Part shown: positions 35,940 to 49,100 of the stretch, piece by piece
How positions within the stretch are numbered: position 1 is the stretch's first letter
How the letters are laid out: every line of letters starts with the position of its first letter
Assembly: GCA_947625515.1 (NCBI GenBank)
Contig: CANQOO010000001.1
Coordinates: 62,001 to 126,000, forward strand
Direction: 5' to 3'
Source of the DNA: an uncultured Clostridia bacterium
GTDB lineage: Bacteria; Bacillota; Clostridia; Christensenellales; UBA1242
DNA length: 64,000 nucleotides
Translations under genes and position numbers: made by a program
Notes under the pieces: generated by a model
Databases searched by the model: none
What the model saw: only the letters and a program-made list of their open reading frames with translations
Told to the model about the DNA's origin: nothing

Positions 35940-36596
35940 ATGGAAAATATTGGCAAAATGGTCGTCACGCAAAAAGAGGGCAAAAAAATTGGATATGTGT
36001 TGGATGTGGCACTGAGCGAGGATTTGCACAAATTGGGCTACTTTGTGGTGGACGAAGAGAGCGAAGGGGAATTTTTGCTGAGAAGCGAAAACATTATTTC
36101 TGTCTCCGCGGATGTGGTTTTGATTTTTGAAGTGGCGAATTTGGAGTTTGACGGGCAGCGGCAGACGCTTCTGGGCAAACATGTGCTTGGGGACGCGTGC
36201 CAAGATTTGGGAATAATCAAAAACTTGCAATTTTCTGGCAAAAAATGCACAAAACTTGTCACAGACAAATGTGAGATTTTGGCAAAAAACGTCAAACATG
36301 TGGGCGAGGATTTCGTTTTTGTTTCATTCAAAAGAAGCCGCTCGGCAAGCAAGACACATTTTCCGCGTGCTGAGAGTGATGTGGTGGTTCAGATTCAAGA
36401 CTTTCAAAAAACGCCAAGCCCGGAGACGGTTCGTCTTTCGCCGGACTTTTATGTGGGCAGAATTTGCACTCAAGACATCTTTGGATATAATAATGAAAAA
36501 ATTGTGTTAAGTGGGCAAGTGATCACTCGTGCAGTTGTTGAAAAGGCAAAACGCCATAATAAACTTAACCAACTTTTCTTCGCTATTAAACGTTGA
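35940..36596 (+). CDS. PRC-barrel-like protein
   Basis: A 218-residue protein. The N-terminus MVVTQKEGKKIGYVLDVALSEDLHKLGYFVVDEESEGEFLLRSENIISVSADVVLI has the shape of a PRC-barrel (compare sporulation-associated YlmC/YmxH). A second, similar barrel-like segment may start at LGKHVLGDACQDLGIIKNLQFSGKKCTKLVTDKCEILAKNV. The remainder (DFYVGRICTQDIFGYNNEKIVLSGQVITRAVVEKAKRHNKLNQLFFAI) ends in a basic tail. I prefer ATG 35940, because AAGGATGGAAGG lies upstream; the track start is 35871. No partner genes are nearby. Confidence 0.6.
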   Translation: MENIGKMVVTQKEGKKIGYVLDVALSEDLHKLGYFVVDEESEGEFLLRSENIISVSADVVLIFEVANLEFDGQRQTLLGKHVLGDACQDLGIIKNLQFSGKKCTKLVTDKCEILAKNVKHVGEDFVFVSFKRSRSASKTHFPRAESDVVVQIQDFQKTPSPETVRLSPDFYVGRICTQDIFGYNNEKIVLSGQVITRAVVEKAKRHNKLNQLFFAIKR

Positions 36597-37261
36597 TAAG
36601 GAAAAGGGAATTATTTGGAAAATTGCAAAAAGGGCAAAATCGATGCGGAAAAGTTATAAGGAAAAAGAAGAAACAGAAGTTGAAAAATGATGGTGAAAAG
36701 AATTAAAAAATAGAAACTAAAAGCAACAATAAGTTTAAAAAATAATTAATAAAAATTTGTGAAAAATGCCTAAAAATGGCGTTTTTTATTTTTTAAATTT
36801 CAATTAAATTTTCTTGACGTTTTTTTTATTTTTTATTGAAAATTTTTTCGAAAATTTTGGAAAAATATATTTTTATTAAAATTTTGCAATTTTTGCGGGG
36901 TTTTGTTAAAAAATAATTTATTTTTCATTTTATTTTCTTTTTTTTGTTCTTCAAATTTACATAATGGCACGTCTAGCCTGTGTGCAGCGAAAGAATAGCA
37001 ATAAAATTGCGACTGCCAAATGCTGGAAAAGCTTGTGATTTGTTTTAAATTATTTTTTTGCCGCATTTTTGAGATTTTTGTGGATTTTTTATGATTTTCT
37101 GCCAATTTCTGCCAATGCCATTTTTTATTTTTTAATATTTTATATTAACATGATTTTTTTTGCCAATTCGTTTGTATTTTTGACGGCATTTGTTGTATCA
37201 TAATATTTGAAAAAGAGGCTTCTGCCATTGTGGCAAAAAATGCTTTGATTGGGAGTGAGTT
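36597..37261. other. Long AT-rich intergenic region
   Basis: 665 bases with no convincing gene. A less AT-rich patch at about 36960-37035 (GGCACGTCTAGCCTGTGTGC...) has no recognised RNA fold. The minus-strand ORF 36833-37105 lacks a ribosome binding site and is low-complexity. TTGACG (37180) and CATAAT (37199) lie before the next gene, but with poor spacing. Confidence 0.5.
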
Positions 37262-39967
37262 ATGGTTCGAGTAATTCCAAGAAAAACAAAAGTAAGATCA
37301 GAGTTCATTCGCGGGGTGACCGGGATTGATGTTGTTTTGGGCGTCATTTTCATTGCGGTTGCCATAATTCTTTTTCTCTCCAATTTTGATGTCGGCGGCA
37401 CCAACATCGGACCGTGGATTGGTGTGGCATGGTCCATCATTGCCGTGTCGATGTTTTTTAAGCCTGCCGATGATGTGAGGTTCTATAACACCATTGTCTT
37501 TTTGCTTCGCTATTCTGTGCAGAAGAAAAAATTTGTGCGGGGCAGCGACAAGAAAAACAGCATCAAAGAGATTATCGCATATGAAGGCACTTATCAAGAC
37601 CGCTTTATTGATTTTGGACAATATTATGCCCAGGTGATTGAGGTGCAGCCAATGTTCTTCACCCTCTTGACGGAATATTATCAAGACAACGTCATTGAAA
37701 GTTTTGCCAACGCACTGCGTCGGCTTACCTCCACCCAGACATGCAGCATTGTGAAAATCTCTAAGCCTATGATTATGGACAGATACATTCACAACGAAAA
37801 CAGCAAATATGAGACCCTTTATGACATGCAATATGACGGGCAAATTTCTCAGGAAGAAATTGACTCCCGCTCGCCAATTTTTGAAGAGCGTGTGTCGATG
37901 TATGAATTCATGAACCGCCAGGAAAAAGTTTTTAAGGACCACTTCTATGTTGTCGTTTATGACAAAGACCGTGAAATTTTGGAGAACACAACTTCCGGCA
38001 TGATTTCGGCAATGCACTCGTCGTTGAACCCAATCAATGCCCAGCTTGTCACCGGCAATGATTTGGTTGTTTTTATTAAATCCAATCTTGGCAAAGATTT
38101 TGACGAACGCGACCTTGAAGTGCTGCCAATGTCCGAGCATATCAACTGGGCGACACCAAGCAAGATTCGCTTTAATTTGGCAAGATATTTTGTGGACAAG
38201 GATTGCTATCGCTGCTTCAACCTCACCGACTATCCTCTTCAAGTGGGAAACGCGTGGGGGGCACAATTTTTCCTTCTGGACAGGACCAGAACGGTGATGA
38301 AATTTAATCCAATTCCAAAACTTGACAGCGAAAAGCAAATTGATAAGGCCATCATGGAAATGGAGACAAAATTGAGCAAGGCGGGCAGAAGCTCGGCTCA
38401 GATTGAGCTGCAAACCCATGTGGAAACTTTGCGGGGGCTGCTTCGTGACCTTAAAACCAACAATCAGCAGCTTTTCAATGTCAACACCTACATAATTTCT
38501 GAGGACGCTGCAAAAAAAGACGTGCGAGCCATGCTTAAACAGCAGGGCTTCCGTTACAGCGAACTGTTCTCCCGCCAAATCGACGGCTTTATTTCTTCCA
38601 ATCTTTCCAAGAGAGATTCTGTCAAAAGCAGCCTGCGTGGCATTCCAACATCCACGCTTGCAGCAACCTTCCCGTTCCTTTCAAATGCCTTGCAAGACCC
38701 GAATGGGGTGTATTTGGGCGACAATGAATATCCTGTTTTTGTTGACTTTTTCAAGCGTGACCGCGAAAGAGTCAACTCCAACATGATGGTCATCGGAAAA
38801 TCCGGCTCCGGAAAATCCTACGCCACAAAAACGCTCTTGACAAACTTCTCTGCCGACAACTGCAAAATCTTCATTCTTGACCCGGAAAATGAATATCAAG
38901 ACCTGACAAGAAATCTGGGCGGCAAGTTTATCGATGTTGGCTCTTCCGCTCATGGCATCATCAACCCATTCCACGTCATTTCTTCATTGGAGGCCAGCGA
39001 GGACGAGGAAGCGGATGAAGAAGAAAAATTTGACGACTTTGGCAGACCGATTGAAAAGAAAAAGGTGGTGGAAAAGCAAGCGGACGACTCCTTCCCGCAG
39101 CATTTGCAATTCTTGGAGCAGTTCTTCCGCGTTATTTTGGAAGGAATTAATTCGGACGCGTTTGAGGTGCTCAACTCTCTTATCATTGATATGTATAAAG
39201 AGTTCAATATTGATGGCAAAACAAATCTTGCCAAACTGAAACCGCAAGACTATCCAACTTTTGACAACCTCTATGACCTCATTTTGCGAAGAATTAAGGC
39301 GGCAAAAGATGAGTTTATGCTCAGGAATTTGATGACGGTTGAAACTTACATCAAAAAATTTGCCACAGGCGGGCGAAACAGTGCATTGTGGAACGGCCCG
39401 ACATCCATTGAAACCAATGAAAACTTTGTCACTTTCAACTTCCAGTCCTTGGTCGCCGGCAATAACCCGCAAATCACCAATGCACAAATGCTTTTGGTGT
39501 TTAGATACTTGAACAACGAAATCATCAACAACAAAGACTTCAACAAAAAATATCGCAAAAATCGAAAAATTATTGTTGCCGTCGATGAAGCACACATTTT
39601 CATCAATCCAAAATATCCAATCGCATTGGACTTTATGGCACAGATGGCAAAACGTATCAGAAAATATGGCGGAATGCAAATCATCATCACCCAGAACATC
39701 TCCGACTTTGTCGGCACGGAAGAAATTCGCAGACAGTCCACGGCGGTCATCAATGCCTGCCAATATTCGCTCATCTTCTCACTTGCTCCGGCGGACATAA
39801 ACGATTTGGTTGAACTTTATTCCAAATCGGGCGGCATCAATGAAGAGGAACAAAACTCCATTGTCACTGCGGGCGTGGGACAGGCGTTTCTCATCACCAG
39901 CCCAACCGCCAGAACGACCGTTCAGGTGACGGCACTTGACTATGTGAAACAGCTTTTTGGCGGCTGA
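37262..39967 (+). CDS. VirB4/TraE-family ATPase with PrgI-like N-terminus
   Basis: A 901-residue protein. The N-terminal 90 residues carry two membrane segments (GIDVVLGVIFIAVAIILFLS, IGPWIGVAWSIIAVSMFF) followed by FYNTIVFLLRYSVQKKKF, which resembles PrgI, the inner-membrane partner of Gram-positive VirB4. The rest is a VirB4-type motor: Walker A GKSGSGKS at residues 512-519, FILDPENEYQDL, Walker B KIIVAVDEAH near 775, and RKYGGMQIIITQNISDF. Such ATPases power type IV secretion or conjugation. No relaxase, coupling protein, VirB6 or other channel gene is in the window, so it is an orphan here. An acidic insertion (SLEASEDEEADEEEKFDDFG) follows the Walker A region. The start is ATG 37262 (MVRVIPRKT), preceded by GGGAGTGAG. 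Confidence 0.85.
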   Translation: MVRVIPRKTKVRSEFIRGVTGIDVVLGVIFIAVAIILFLSNFDVGGTNIGPWIGVAWSIIAVSMFFKPADDVRFYNTIVFLLRYSVQKKKFVRGSDKKNSIKEIIAYEGTYQDRFIDFGQYYAQVIEVQPMFFTLLTEYYQDNVIESFANALRRLTSTQTCSIVKISKPMIMDRYIHNENSKYETLYDMQYDGQISQEEIDSRSPIFEERVSMYEFMNRQEKVFKDHFYVVVYDKDREILENTTSGMISAMHSSLNPINAQLVTGNDLVVFIKSNLGKDFDERDLEVLPMSEHINWATPSKIRFNLARYFVDKDCYRCFNLTDYPLQVGNAWGAQFFLLDRTRTVMKFNPIPKLDSEKQIDKAIMEMETKLSKAGRSSAQIELQTHVETLRGLLRDLKTNNQQLFNVNTYIISEDAAKKDVRAMLKQQGFRYSELFSRQIDGFISSNLSKRDSVKSSLRGIPTSTLAATFPFLSNALQDPNGVYLGDNEYPVFVDFFKRDRERVNSNMMVIGKSGSGKSYATKTLLTNFSADNCKIFILDPENEYQDLTRNLGGKFIDVGSSAHGIINPFHVISSLEASEDEEADEEEKFDDFGRPIEKKKVVEKQADDSFPQHLQFLEQFFRVILEGINSDAFEVLNSLIIDMYKEFNIDGKTNLAKLKPQDYPTFDNLYDLILRRIKAAKDEFMLRNLMTVETYIKKFATGGRNSALWNGPTSIETNENFVTFNFQSLVAGNNPQITNAQMLLVFRYLNNEIINNKDFNKKYRKNRKIIVAVDEAHIFINPKYPIALDFMAQMAKRIRKYGGMQIIITQNISDFVGTEEIRRQSTAVINACQYSLIFSLAPADINDLVELYSKSGGINEEEQNSIVTAGVGQAFLITSPTARTTVQVTALDYVKQLFGG

Positions 39968-40171
39968 TGCACTTTTCAAATTATGTAGTAACTTTGATTA
40001 AATTTAACCACAACTTTTGATAAAACGAATTATTTTGTGATGAAACCTATGCAAACTTATGATGAAATTTATGTAAATATTTGACGCAAAAATCTTTTGA
40101 ATGAATTATGCAAGTGTTTGACGGGACAAAACAAAAGAAAATGCACTATAGTGCTTGAAAGAAGGTGTTTT

Positions 40172-43100
40172 ATGACAAAAAGACTGAAAAACATTATGAT
40201 TGGTCTATTTGCAACGTTGGCTTTTGTGCTGACGGGCACCTTTTTTGCTGGATGCGGAATTGATTATTCAAAAATTTCGCTTGTGCCAGACCAAACAACT
40301 GTCAATTTGGCAGTTGGGGAGCAAAAAGACGTCTTGGTGAAAATAGACGGCTTCCAAAGTGGCTTCTCAAACAGGGTGACAATCACAAAAGAAAATCCTG
40401 CCATCTTCAAAACCTCAGTTGAAAATGTGGCGGAGGACGAAATTAAAATCACCATCACCGCACTTCAAGGCGGCAGCAGCAGCATGACTGTCAGCACGTG
40501 GGAGGGTGGCAAAACCTGTTCTTTGCAAGTGAATGTGCAACAGGCGTCCTCTTTTATCACGCCAAATCAAGACCTTTTGTATGTCTCTGGCAGCACGCCG
40601 TTTGTGCCAAACGCCAGCATGTTCAATTTTTCCGAAAACACCACCATCCGTCAACTTTCTTTCTTCTATATCAAGCATGTCAATCCGCTTGGCGGGGCGG
40701 AAGATGACGATTTTGACGGTGATTTGAATGAATACACCTTCCAAGGCTTCCAAAATGGCAGGGCAGTGTTTGAACAAGGCGAATCTCGCGAAGAATTTTC
40801 AGCAGTGCAATTTGACAAAATCTCTTTGCAGGAGGACGCTTTGGGAGAGGTTCATCTTCAAGCATCCTTCACCAACCCAGAAACTGGCGAAACGCAGCAA
40901 ACAACGCTGGATGCGGGCAGCAAGTTTTTGCTTTTGACCACATATCAGCCGTCTGATGAAGCATCGGACATCTTCAATGTTCGGGACGTGTTTGTGCTGC
41001 GTGACCTTGATGTGTCAATCACGGGCGGATATTTGCAGCAAACTCTTGGCTCTTATGTTGTGCGACAAGTTGGCGGAGAGGACGGCTTTGCCCCAATTTT
41101 TGAGAATGTTGAGGGTGTTGCCACTGCAAGACCTATCACAATCATCCCAAACAGAAGAGATTTTGTTCAATATGTTTTGAGAATCGAAACGCCGGCGTTT
41201 GCTCCGCAGACACCAATCAGCCTTCAAATGAACAAGACAAACGACAACGTCGTCATCGACTTCCTGGATTGCGAGGTTGCCGACGAAATTGACCCGCTCA
41301 AAGACCCAGCAAAGCATGTCTATTACATCCAAATTGCTCAAAACACTCTTCGCGAGGCGTCCACAAAACTTTCGCTTCGGGTCTTTTATGACATTGCCAA
41401 AAATGTCGGCGACCAAAGCGTGAATTTCGAATATGAATTTGATATAGACACCCAAATTGCTCCGGCAGGCATCCTCATTAATGGGCGGGAGATGCCAGAG
41501 GAATTTGTGCTTTACACAAACAATTTCAACGATTTTGGCTGGAAAGAATTTTATGTTGACGTCATTTCGGATTTTCAGAGCGAACCAACATTTGACGGAG
41601 TGACATTTGAATATCCGTTTGCAAGTTTGGATGTTGAAGTGTTCAATTCCAGAACATCCACCTGGTCGCCAGTGCGTCAGGGGCAGGTCTATTCTGACCT
41701 TGAAATGCCATTCCGTGTGAAGGGCAGAGATGGAGCGTTGCAGACAGATGACGCACAAATTGGCATCAAAGTGGTCAACAGCGGCATTTTGCAACAGCTT
41801 GGCGAAGACACCCTTTCCACCACCATAGATTGTGTGGTCAGGATGGGCTCCGACCACATTTCTGTGAGGGACGAATATCCCGTCGATGCATATTTTTATG
41901 TTGACTACGAAATTGCAAGTCAACAATTTTCTGCACAACTTTTTGCCGACCGACCTTTTGAATTTTTCACCTGCAATTTTGTCAGCGGCGTTGATGCCGT
42001 GGATATTGCCTTAAACAGTCAGCCGTGCCTTGCAAAACTGGAAAACGGCAAGACGTTATATTATCTCAACCTTACACTTTTGCCAAAAGCTATCGGCAGC
42101 GGGAAATATGACTTTTTCTTGGATAATGGTGCAACAATCAGCGTCACTTTTGATTGCAGAAAATTTTTAAAACAGTCCACAACCAGCATTTCTTTGACGC
42201 CAAACGATAATTCCGCGGTCACTTTCTCGCAAAAATATTCCTCGGACGACTCTTCCTTTTTGGACACGCTGTATATTGAAATTTTAAATCCTTCCGACAG
42301 GAATTCCATCATTTTTGGCAACTCCGCCACTTTTGAAATTGTGGCAAATGTGGATAGCTCCAACATCGCTGTGGATGCGGCATCCGATTTTCTCACCATT
42401 TCGCATCTTGCAAACAGATATACTCTCACCACCAGGGAGAGGAACGGCGAAACCACCATCAAGTTCACCTTGACTGGGCAACGCCTGATTGAAAATGATT
42501 TTCGTTTGGATGACCAAGAGTTGACAATCATTGACTTGTTTGTGAATGTCAGCACATATTCACTTGTGGACGAATTCTATCTTGCAAACAACGGCAGCTA
42601 TGCATATTCTCGCAATGTATATTTCGGCACATCCACCATTGCCAATGAAGAAAAAGAGGTGGATTATGATGCCGTGGCAAATCATCCAGAATCACGAAAT
42701 TTCTTCCAGCGTGTGCTTGACCCGTCCAGGCTTCCAGAAATTTTTGATGACGAAAATCTTGAAGGCATTGACCCAATTCGCGAAAATGGTGCGTTGACAG
42801 GTGAATATAGCCTGTATGGATTCACAATAAATGAAGCGGCATTTGACAGCATCTTTCCGCAACAGCTTGTGCATGACAGTTTCAGTGCAAGTGGAAATAA
42901 ATTTGTGACATTCTCTTTGCTGGACGGCGACGGCGATGTGCTTGCAAGCACAATCATTAACGGCGTTTTGACAAGATATGTCAACGGCGTTGAGGAAAAG
43001 AGCAAAAACATCCGCTTCACCATCCGTGGCGGGCATATGATTTGGCTGGACGAGATGTATGAATACACCACCGATGCCACAGGCGTGAGACTGAGATATG

Positions 43101-46100
43101 TGCTCACTTTCCCAAATTTGACATACACTGTGGCGGGATATGGCGAGTTTGACTTTGCCAGCATGACATATTCCAACAATTTCACAAATGCGGAAAGACC
43201 AATCACTTTCTCCGCACAAATCAGCCAGCGAGGCAAATCGCTCCGCTTCGATTCTGATGTCAACATCACCAGATACTTGCCAGTGGAGACCATTTCGCTG
43301 CCAACAAGACTGACTCAAATTGATTTTTCCAGTCAAAAACTGACCGAAACAATCGCTGTTTACACCTATCCAATCAGTTCCACCAACAACAACATCCAAA
43401 TTCAGTTTGTTCCAACGGGCAGCAAGGCATATCCAAGCATGGTGGAATGGACTGTGGACAGGACAAATGCTGCAAATGGCGTTTTTGTCATCACAATCTC
43501 TTGTGAAAACTTCTATAACAACAACGCCTTGCATGACGGCATCCCAATTGAGGAAATTGAGACCGCTTTGACGGGGGAATTATACATCTTCCCTGCTGAC
43601 TGGGGCTCTTCCTACACCTCGCTGATTGATGGGCACACACCAATCAGCCTTTCACTGCAATATCGCAACGGCTCGCGTGCAAACCCATACATCTTGGAGG
43701 ACGCCGACGATGTTGCCAACATCAATTTAAACGAAACCACCCTTCGCAGCCACTACGAACTTCGCACCAGCATCAGCCTTGCTTCATCCAATTTGCTGCC
43801 AATCGGCATTTTGGACGGAAAAATTGTCGGCTTTTCTGGCTCCATCATCGGCACAACATCACAAGCGGGATTCACGGATGTCATAATTTCTCAAAACAGT
43901 TTCTTGCAGTGTGTGGGTGAGGGCGAGGACGCCAAAAATTATGGCGGACTGTTTGCACAAATAAGCAGTTTGGGCGTATTGGAAAACTTCTCAATCTCCG
44001 GCAAGGTCGAACTTGACCTGGACGCTCAGGATTCTTACATCGGGCTGCTTGCCGCACAGAATTTTGGCAGCATCAAAAACGTCGGGGCGACGGTTGATGC
44101 GTCCACCATCCACACAACTGCCAAAAATTTATATTTGGGCGGACTTGTTGGGCTTAACTATGGCACAATCACGCAAGATTTGCGGGCATATGACGGCACG
44201 GGCTATCACTATCATAAATACAGCACAACGGTTGTTGGAAGCACGCCGGAGGAATTTGTGGACGGTGTGGGTTATGTCACCACCTTCGGTGCCACAGCAA
44301 TTATGGAAGACTCCGAAATTGGCAGATGTGCTGTTGCAGGCGGAGTGCAGATTCGCGTTGACGAGCAAAATTTTGCCATTGATGAAAATGGGATAAGAAT
44401 CAAGTTTGACGAAGAGGGCAACATCCTGCAGAAATCGCGAGATATGTCCGGACAAACTCCAAAAAATATGGCGTTCTTTAATGCAGACATGCTTGTTGAG
44501 GCTGCCCAGTCAGATGCGGAAATAAGAATTTATGCCGGCGGCGTTTGCGGGGCAAACAGCGGCAGAATTGAAAGATTTTCTCCGACAAATCCAGACTTTA
44601 ACACATATGGCTATGCGGCTTACAGTGCATACGCTCGCATTCAGGTTGCGGGGCAAGCCTCCCACGTTGCACTTGGCGGCATTGCAGGGCTTGCAAGTTA
44701 TTATGCAACCGAAAGAGACTTCTCTATGCCGGCTCCGAAAAAAGCGGACGTCCAGGACGAAGGGAATGTGCTTGACAATCTTCTTGTTGGCGGCAAACTT
44801 TCCACAATCTCCATGCCAGATTTTGCTGACGGCAAGTTTGACTATGTTGGCGGGCTGGTGGGATATGCCACCACAATGGGTGTATCCACACTCACGCTTT
44901 CTTCAAACACGGTCAGAACATTTGTGCATGGCCTTAAATATGTTGGCGGACTGGTCGGCTTTGAACAGGTGTTTGGTGGCGACGACGAAAAAGTTCGCCA
45001 TGTGACTTATGGAAGCAAAGAACAAAAGAATTTGTTCCAAGCGGTGGACGACGCCGAAGGTAGTTTGGCTGCTGCATCCATTTTGCGTGTTATTGCTTTT
45101 GAGGAAAATGATTTAAGAAAATTTAATGCCGCTTTTGGCGATGCGTCTTTTGCAGGCTCCAACTTGGTGCTTAGCATGGTCGGAAATTCTTATGACAACG
45201 GCAGAATCTACAACGAAATTGAAGCGGAAGTGCCAGACACATTCCTTGCCATTGAAGATTTGTTTGAGGCGGAAACATATGTGACACGCTCCGTCATCGA
45301 CCTCTTGCCAGAAGACGGCAACGAAAATGCCACACTTGGCTATGGCTCGCAGGAAACATATTATGGCGACTTTGTTGTGGTGGGCAGAAACACATATCAC
45401 AACGCAGAAACTTCCAGTGATGAGTTGACTGGCACATATGATGTGAAACTGTCCAAGAAATTCACACAAAAAATCATCAATCTCGAACTTGAAAGAAGCA
45501 AATTCTCCATGACGCCGCAAAGCGAAGCGGAAAACTTGCCAGATGTGCTGTTTATGTATTATTTCCATGTTGAATCGGATGTGGCACAGACCCTTGGAAG
45601 TTTTGCACAAAATGAGATTGAACGCCTCAATTTTGTCACACCTTACATGAGCGAATTTTATCCACTTAATTTTGTGCTTTCCAATCCGGAAGTCAGCATA
45701 ACTGCAACATCCGGCATGATTGACATCGACATGAACGGCAACATCACCCTGAAAGGCACCGGCATTGGCACACTCACCATTTCCAGCCTTCTCAACGCTC
45801 GCGAAAGCAGGGTGGTGTATGTGTATGTTGTCAACTATTTCAATCCAAGCATCTCTTCTTCCATTTTCTTTGCTCCGTCCAGTCAGTTTGAAGACCAGCG
45901 AATTGAAAACAGCGAAGTGACCATTTATGGAGATTCTTACGTCCAGCTTTTCATGCAACCAAACTATGCTCTTTCTCAGCAGCAGACCGCCGATGGCGAG
46001 ACTTTTGCTGTCACAGATGACGGCGTGCTGATGTTCCGCAATGTGGCATATCTGCTTTCAAGCAGCTCGCAGCTTTCTGCAAGTGCAGAGACGGATGCCG

Positions 46101-49100
46101 AGGAAAGATTTTCCTCCGCAGACGTTATTGGTCAAAGAGTGGTGTTCAAGAGGATGAACTCTTCAAGCGTGCAGGATGTATATGACCTTGTGCCAATTCT
46201 TCGCACAACAATCAAAATTGACGGGGAAGAATATGTTTTCTATAAAAAACTGGACAAGGCTGGCACAAAAATTTATTTGAACTATTCCGAGTCTGCCACA
46301 GCAATCCTTTTGCTTGGGGGCGACAAGCTTTCCATGGCGACAAATCAAGAACTTGACGAAACAATCTTGATTGAAACCACAAACCCTCCGGGGCAGGAAA
46401 TGCTTTTCTACGAAATTCGACGCCTGGACGGTGGCTATGTGCAGGCAAAACATCCGCAGACCATCACTGACGAAACTTTCAAAGATTATGGCGACGAAGA
46501 CGACTCGGCTGATGCAAAATATCTCAACTATTTGAATGATTATTCGGATTCTCATCTTGCTGGCGGGGCAAAGAATGACCTGTTTGCCATCACCTTCAAA
46601 CGCTTGCAGCAACTGGGCAGTGACGGGGCGATGCACATCACAAACAACTTTGCATTCAATCTTCAAGTGAACAAAAACAGCAGCCACTATGCAAACCGCT
46701 TTGACACACCAATCACTGGGCAATATCTTTTCACTTTCTTCGCCACAAACGGAAACATTTCGGACAGCTTTGTGCTTACACTTGATGAGGCACAACTAAG
46801 TTATGTCAGTGTCAACAACTTCTCCGACCTTCAAAACGTCAACGCTCCAAACGAAGTCGTGGAGCCAGGCACAAAAGGGCTTTTGGAAATTTCGCTCAAC
46901 CCGCTGGATGCCATTTTTGACCGCTTTACAATTTCCAATGATGCCATAAATGACGGCGAAGGGGCGGGCAAGGCACAATTCACATTTGCTTATCGCACAT
47001 CAACTGGTTTTGGAGAACTTCAAGGATTTGGCAATTTCGAAAATGGCAATGTGCTCACTTTCACATATCAAGAAATGAAGGCCAGACTGGAAGAAATTGC
47101 GTTGCGAGACGCCACAATAAGGCCATATGTCGGGAAAATTTATGTGACATATTTTATGGCTTCATATAACGTTCAAGACAATGTTCCGGTTGCGTTTAAT
47201 GTTTCGGTGACGCCGTTCGAAGGCAGCGGGGTGACACAATTTGCCACAATTTCTCTCAAAACAAAAATTGGCAGTTTTGCAAGATTTGCTGTTGACGGCA
47301 AAACTTTGCAAAATGGCGGATATTATGTGGCACGCGGGCTTTCTTATGACCTTTCTTTGCAAACCTCTGGATTTGAAGAAAGCCAAGTTTCTGTCCGCAT
47401 GAAAAATCAGGGCGATTTTGTGCCGCTGACAGAAATTGCCGCAGGGCGAACTTTTGAATATTTCACATTGTCAAAGGTGGATGGACAATATGTGCTTCAA
47501 ATTGCGTCCACACACATCCCATACAACGATGCAGAGAATTTTGAAATTGACATTGAGGTGCTGGCTTCCAAAGTAATCAACAGCGTTGTGGTGGAAAGCC
47601 TCAGCACACTGAAAATTTTTGTGATGGAATATGTCTTTAACTATCACTACCAGTCGGGCGAAAATCAAGACATTGTTGGGCAGATGCGAAACGGCGTTGT
47701 CAATATTGCTGTCGGAAATCCATTCACGCCAGAGCTTGCCATTTGGAACTTGCTGGAATATGACCATTCCAACGCGGATGTGCTTTTGGAAGTGGAAAAT
47801 TTTGTTGCAGAAATGTCAGCTCATGTGACGTGGTCGGTGGTGCTTGATGGTCAGGAGACCATCCTCACTGCTGGCAGTCAGACAATCAGAACGCCTTACT
47901 ATCTCATCAACGGCTTGACCATCACGCCAATCAGACTTTACAGTTCGGCAGAGGATATCTATCATTTTGCTGTCAACGGCTTCTACAACATTTCAAGCGG
48001 GCGATATCACTTCTCAAATTCTCCGGAAGGGGCGAATGTGCTTCACAGCGAATTTGCATTTGATGTGCATGACCAAAGTGCAAAAGAAAGCCCGATTCCA
48101 ATCAGAACATATCAAGAACTTTTAGATATGCAGCCAGACAGCTGGTATATCCTCTTGCATGACATCGACATTCCGAATGCGGCAGATTGTCTTGAAGGCG
48201 GGCTGGAAAACTTTGCACCAATCACAACACAAATTGCTGGGCTTGACGGCAACGGCTTTGCATTCAACTTTTCTGGGATATATGATTTTGCAACTGAAAC
48301 CGCCGCAGGGCTTTTTGGCACTGTGGCAGAAGGGGCTCTGCTTCAAAACATCATCATCAGGCTGCAAAGCGACGTCACCTTCCACATGAATCAATCAAGT
48401 TTTGATGTCGCACTTTTGGCGGCTGTCAACGAGGGCATCATCACAAACGCACAAACGGAAGCAACGTTTGGGGCGTCTTTCAGCGTGAACTCCGCTGTTT
48501 TGGCATCCGACGCATCCGTGGCAGGACTGGTTGCAGAAAATGAAGGCATAATCACCAATTCTCGCACCACAGTTGATATCTCTGCTCCATATGACCTTGC
48601 AGGATTTGCCGCTGCAAACCGCGGACAAATTTCAAGCTCGTTCTTCCGCGGGGCAAGCCTGAGAAATACATCATCACGCACCCAAGAAAGGGCGGCAGGC
48701 TTTGTGCTTGACAACAGCGGAGAAATTTACACCTCATATGTCAGTGGCGACATGGAGAACGATTTTGAAGATGGCGTCAGAATGAATAACCAATCTTCCA
48801 TGTATTATCATGGCGGCTCGTCTGTGCCGGCAAACACCATCACCTCCGGAAACAACGTTTCAGGATTTGTTTATCACAACACTGGCACGATTGAAGATTC
48901 ATATTCAAACATCTATCTATATCAAAACGGCAGAGGTGCTGGCTTTGTGTATGAAAACTCCTCACGCATTGCCAGATGCTTCTCAACAAGTGTGCTGGCA
49001 AGCCGCAACGTGGAAAGTTTTGGCTTTGCAGAACAGAACACCATTGTGGACGCCAATCAGCAACGACAAGGCGGAACGATTGAAGACTGCTATTTCTTGC

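Noticed and set aside
36961-37035. tRNA or SRP RNA in the less AT-rich island
   Set aside because: No cloverleaf arms, T-loop GGTTCGA-type sequence or SRP GGAA/AGCA hallmark could be identified.
40118-40152. TTGACG plus TATAGT as promoter of the giant gene
   Set aside because: Spacing is 23 bp, too long for a sigma-A promoter; no firm promoter could be assigned.
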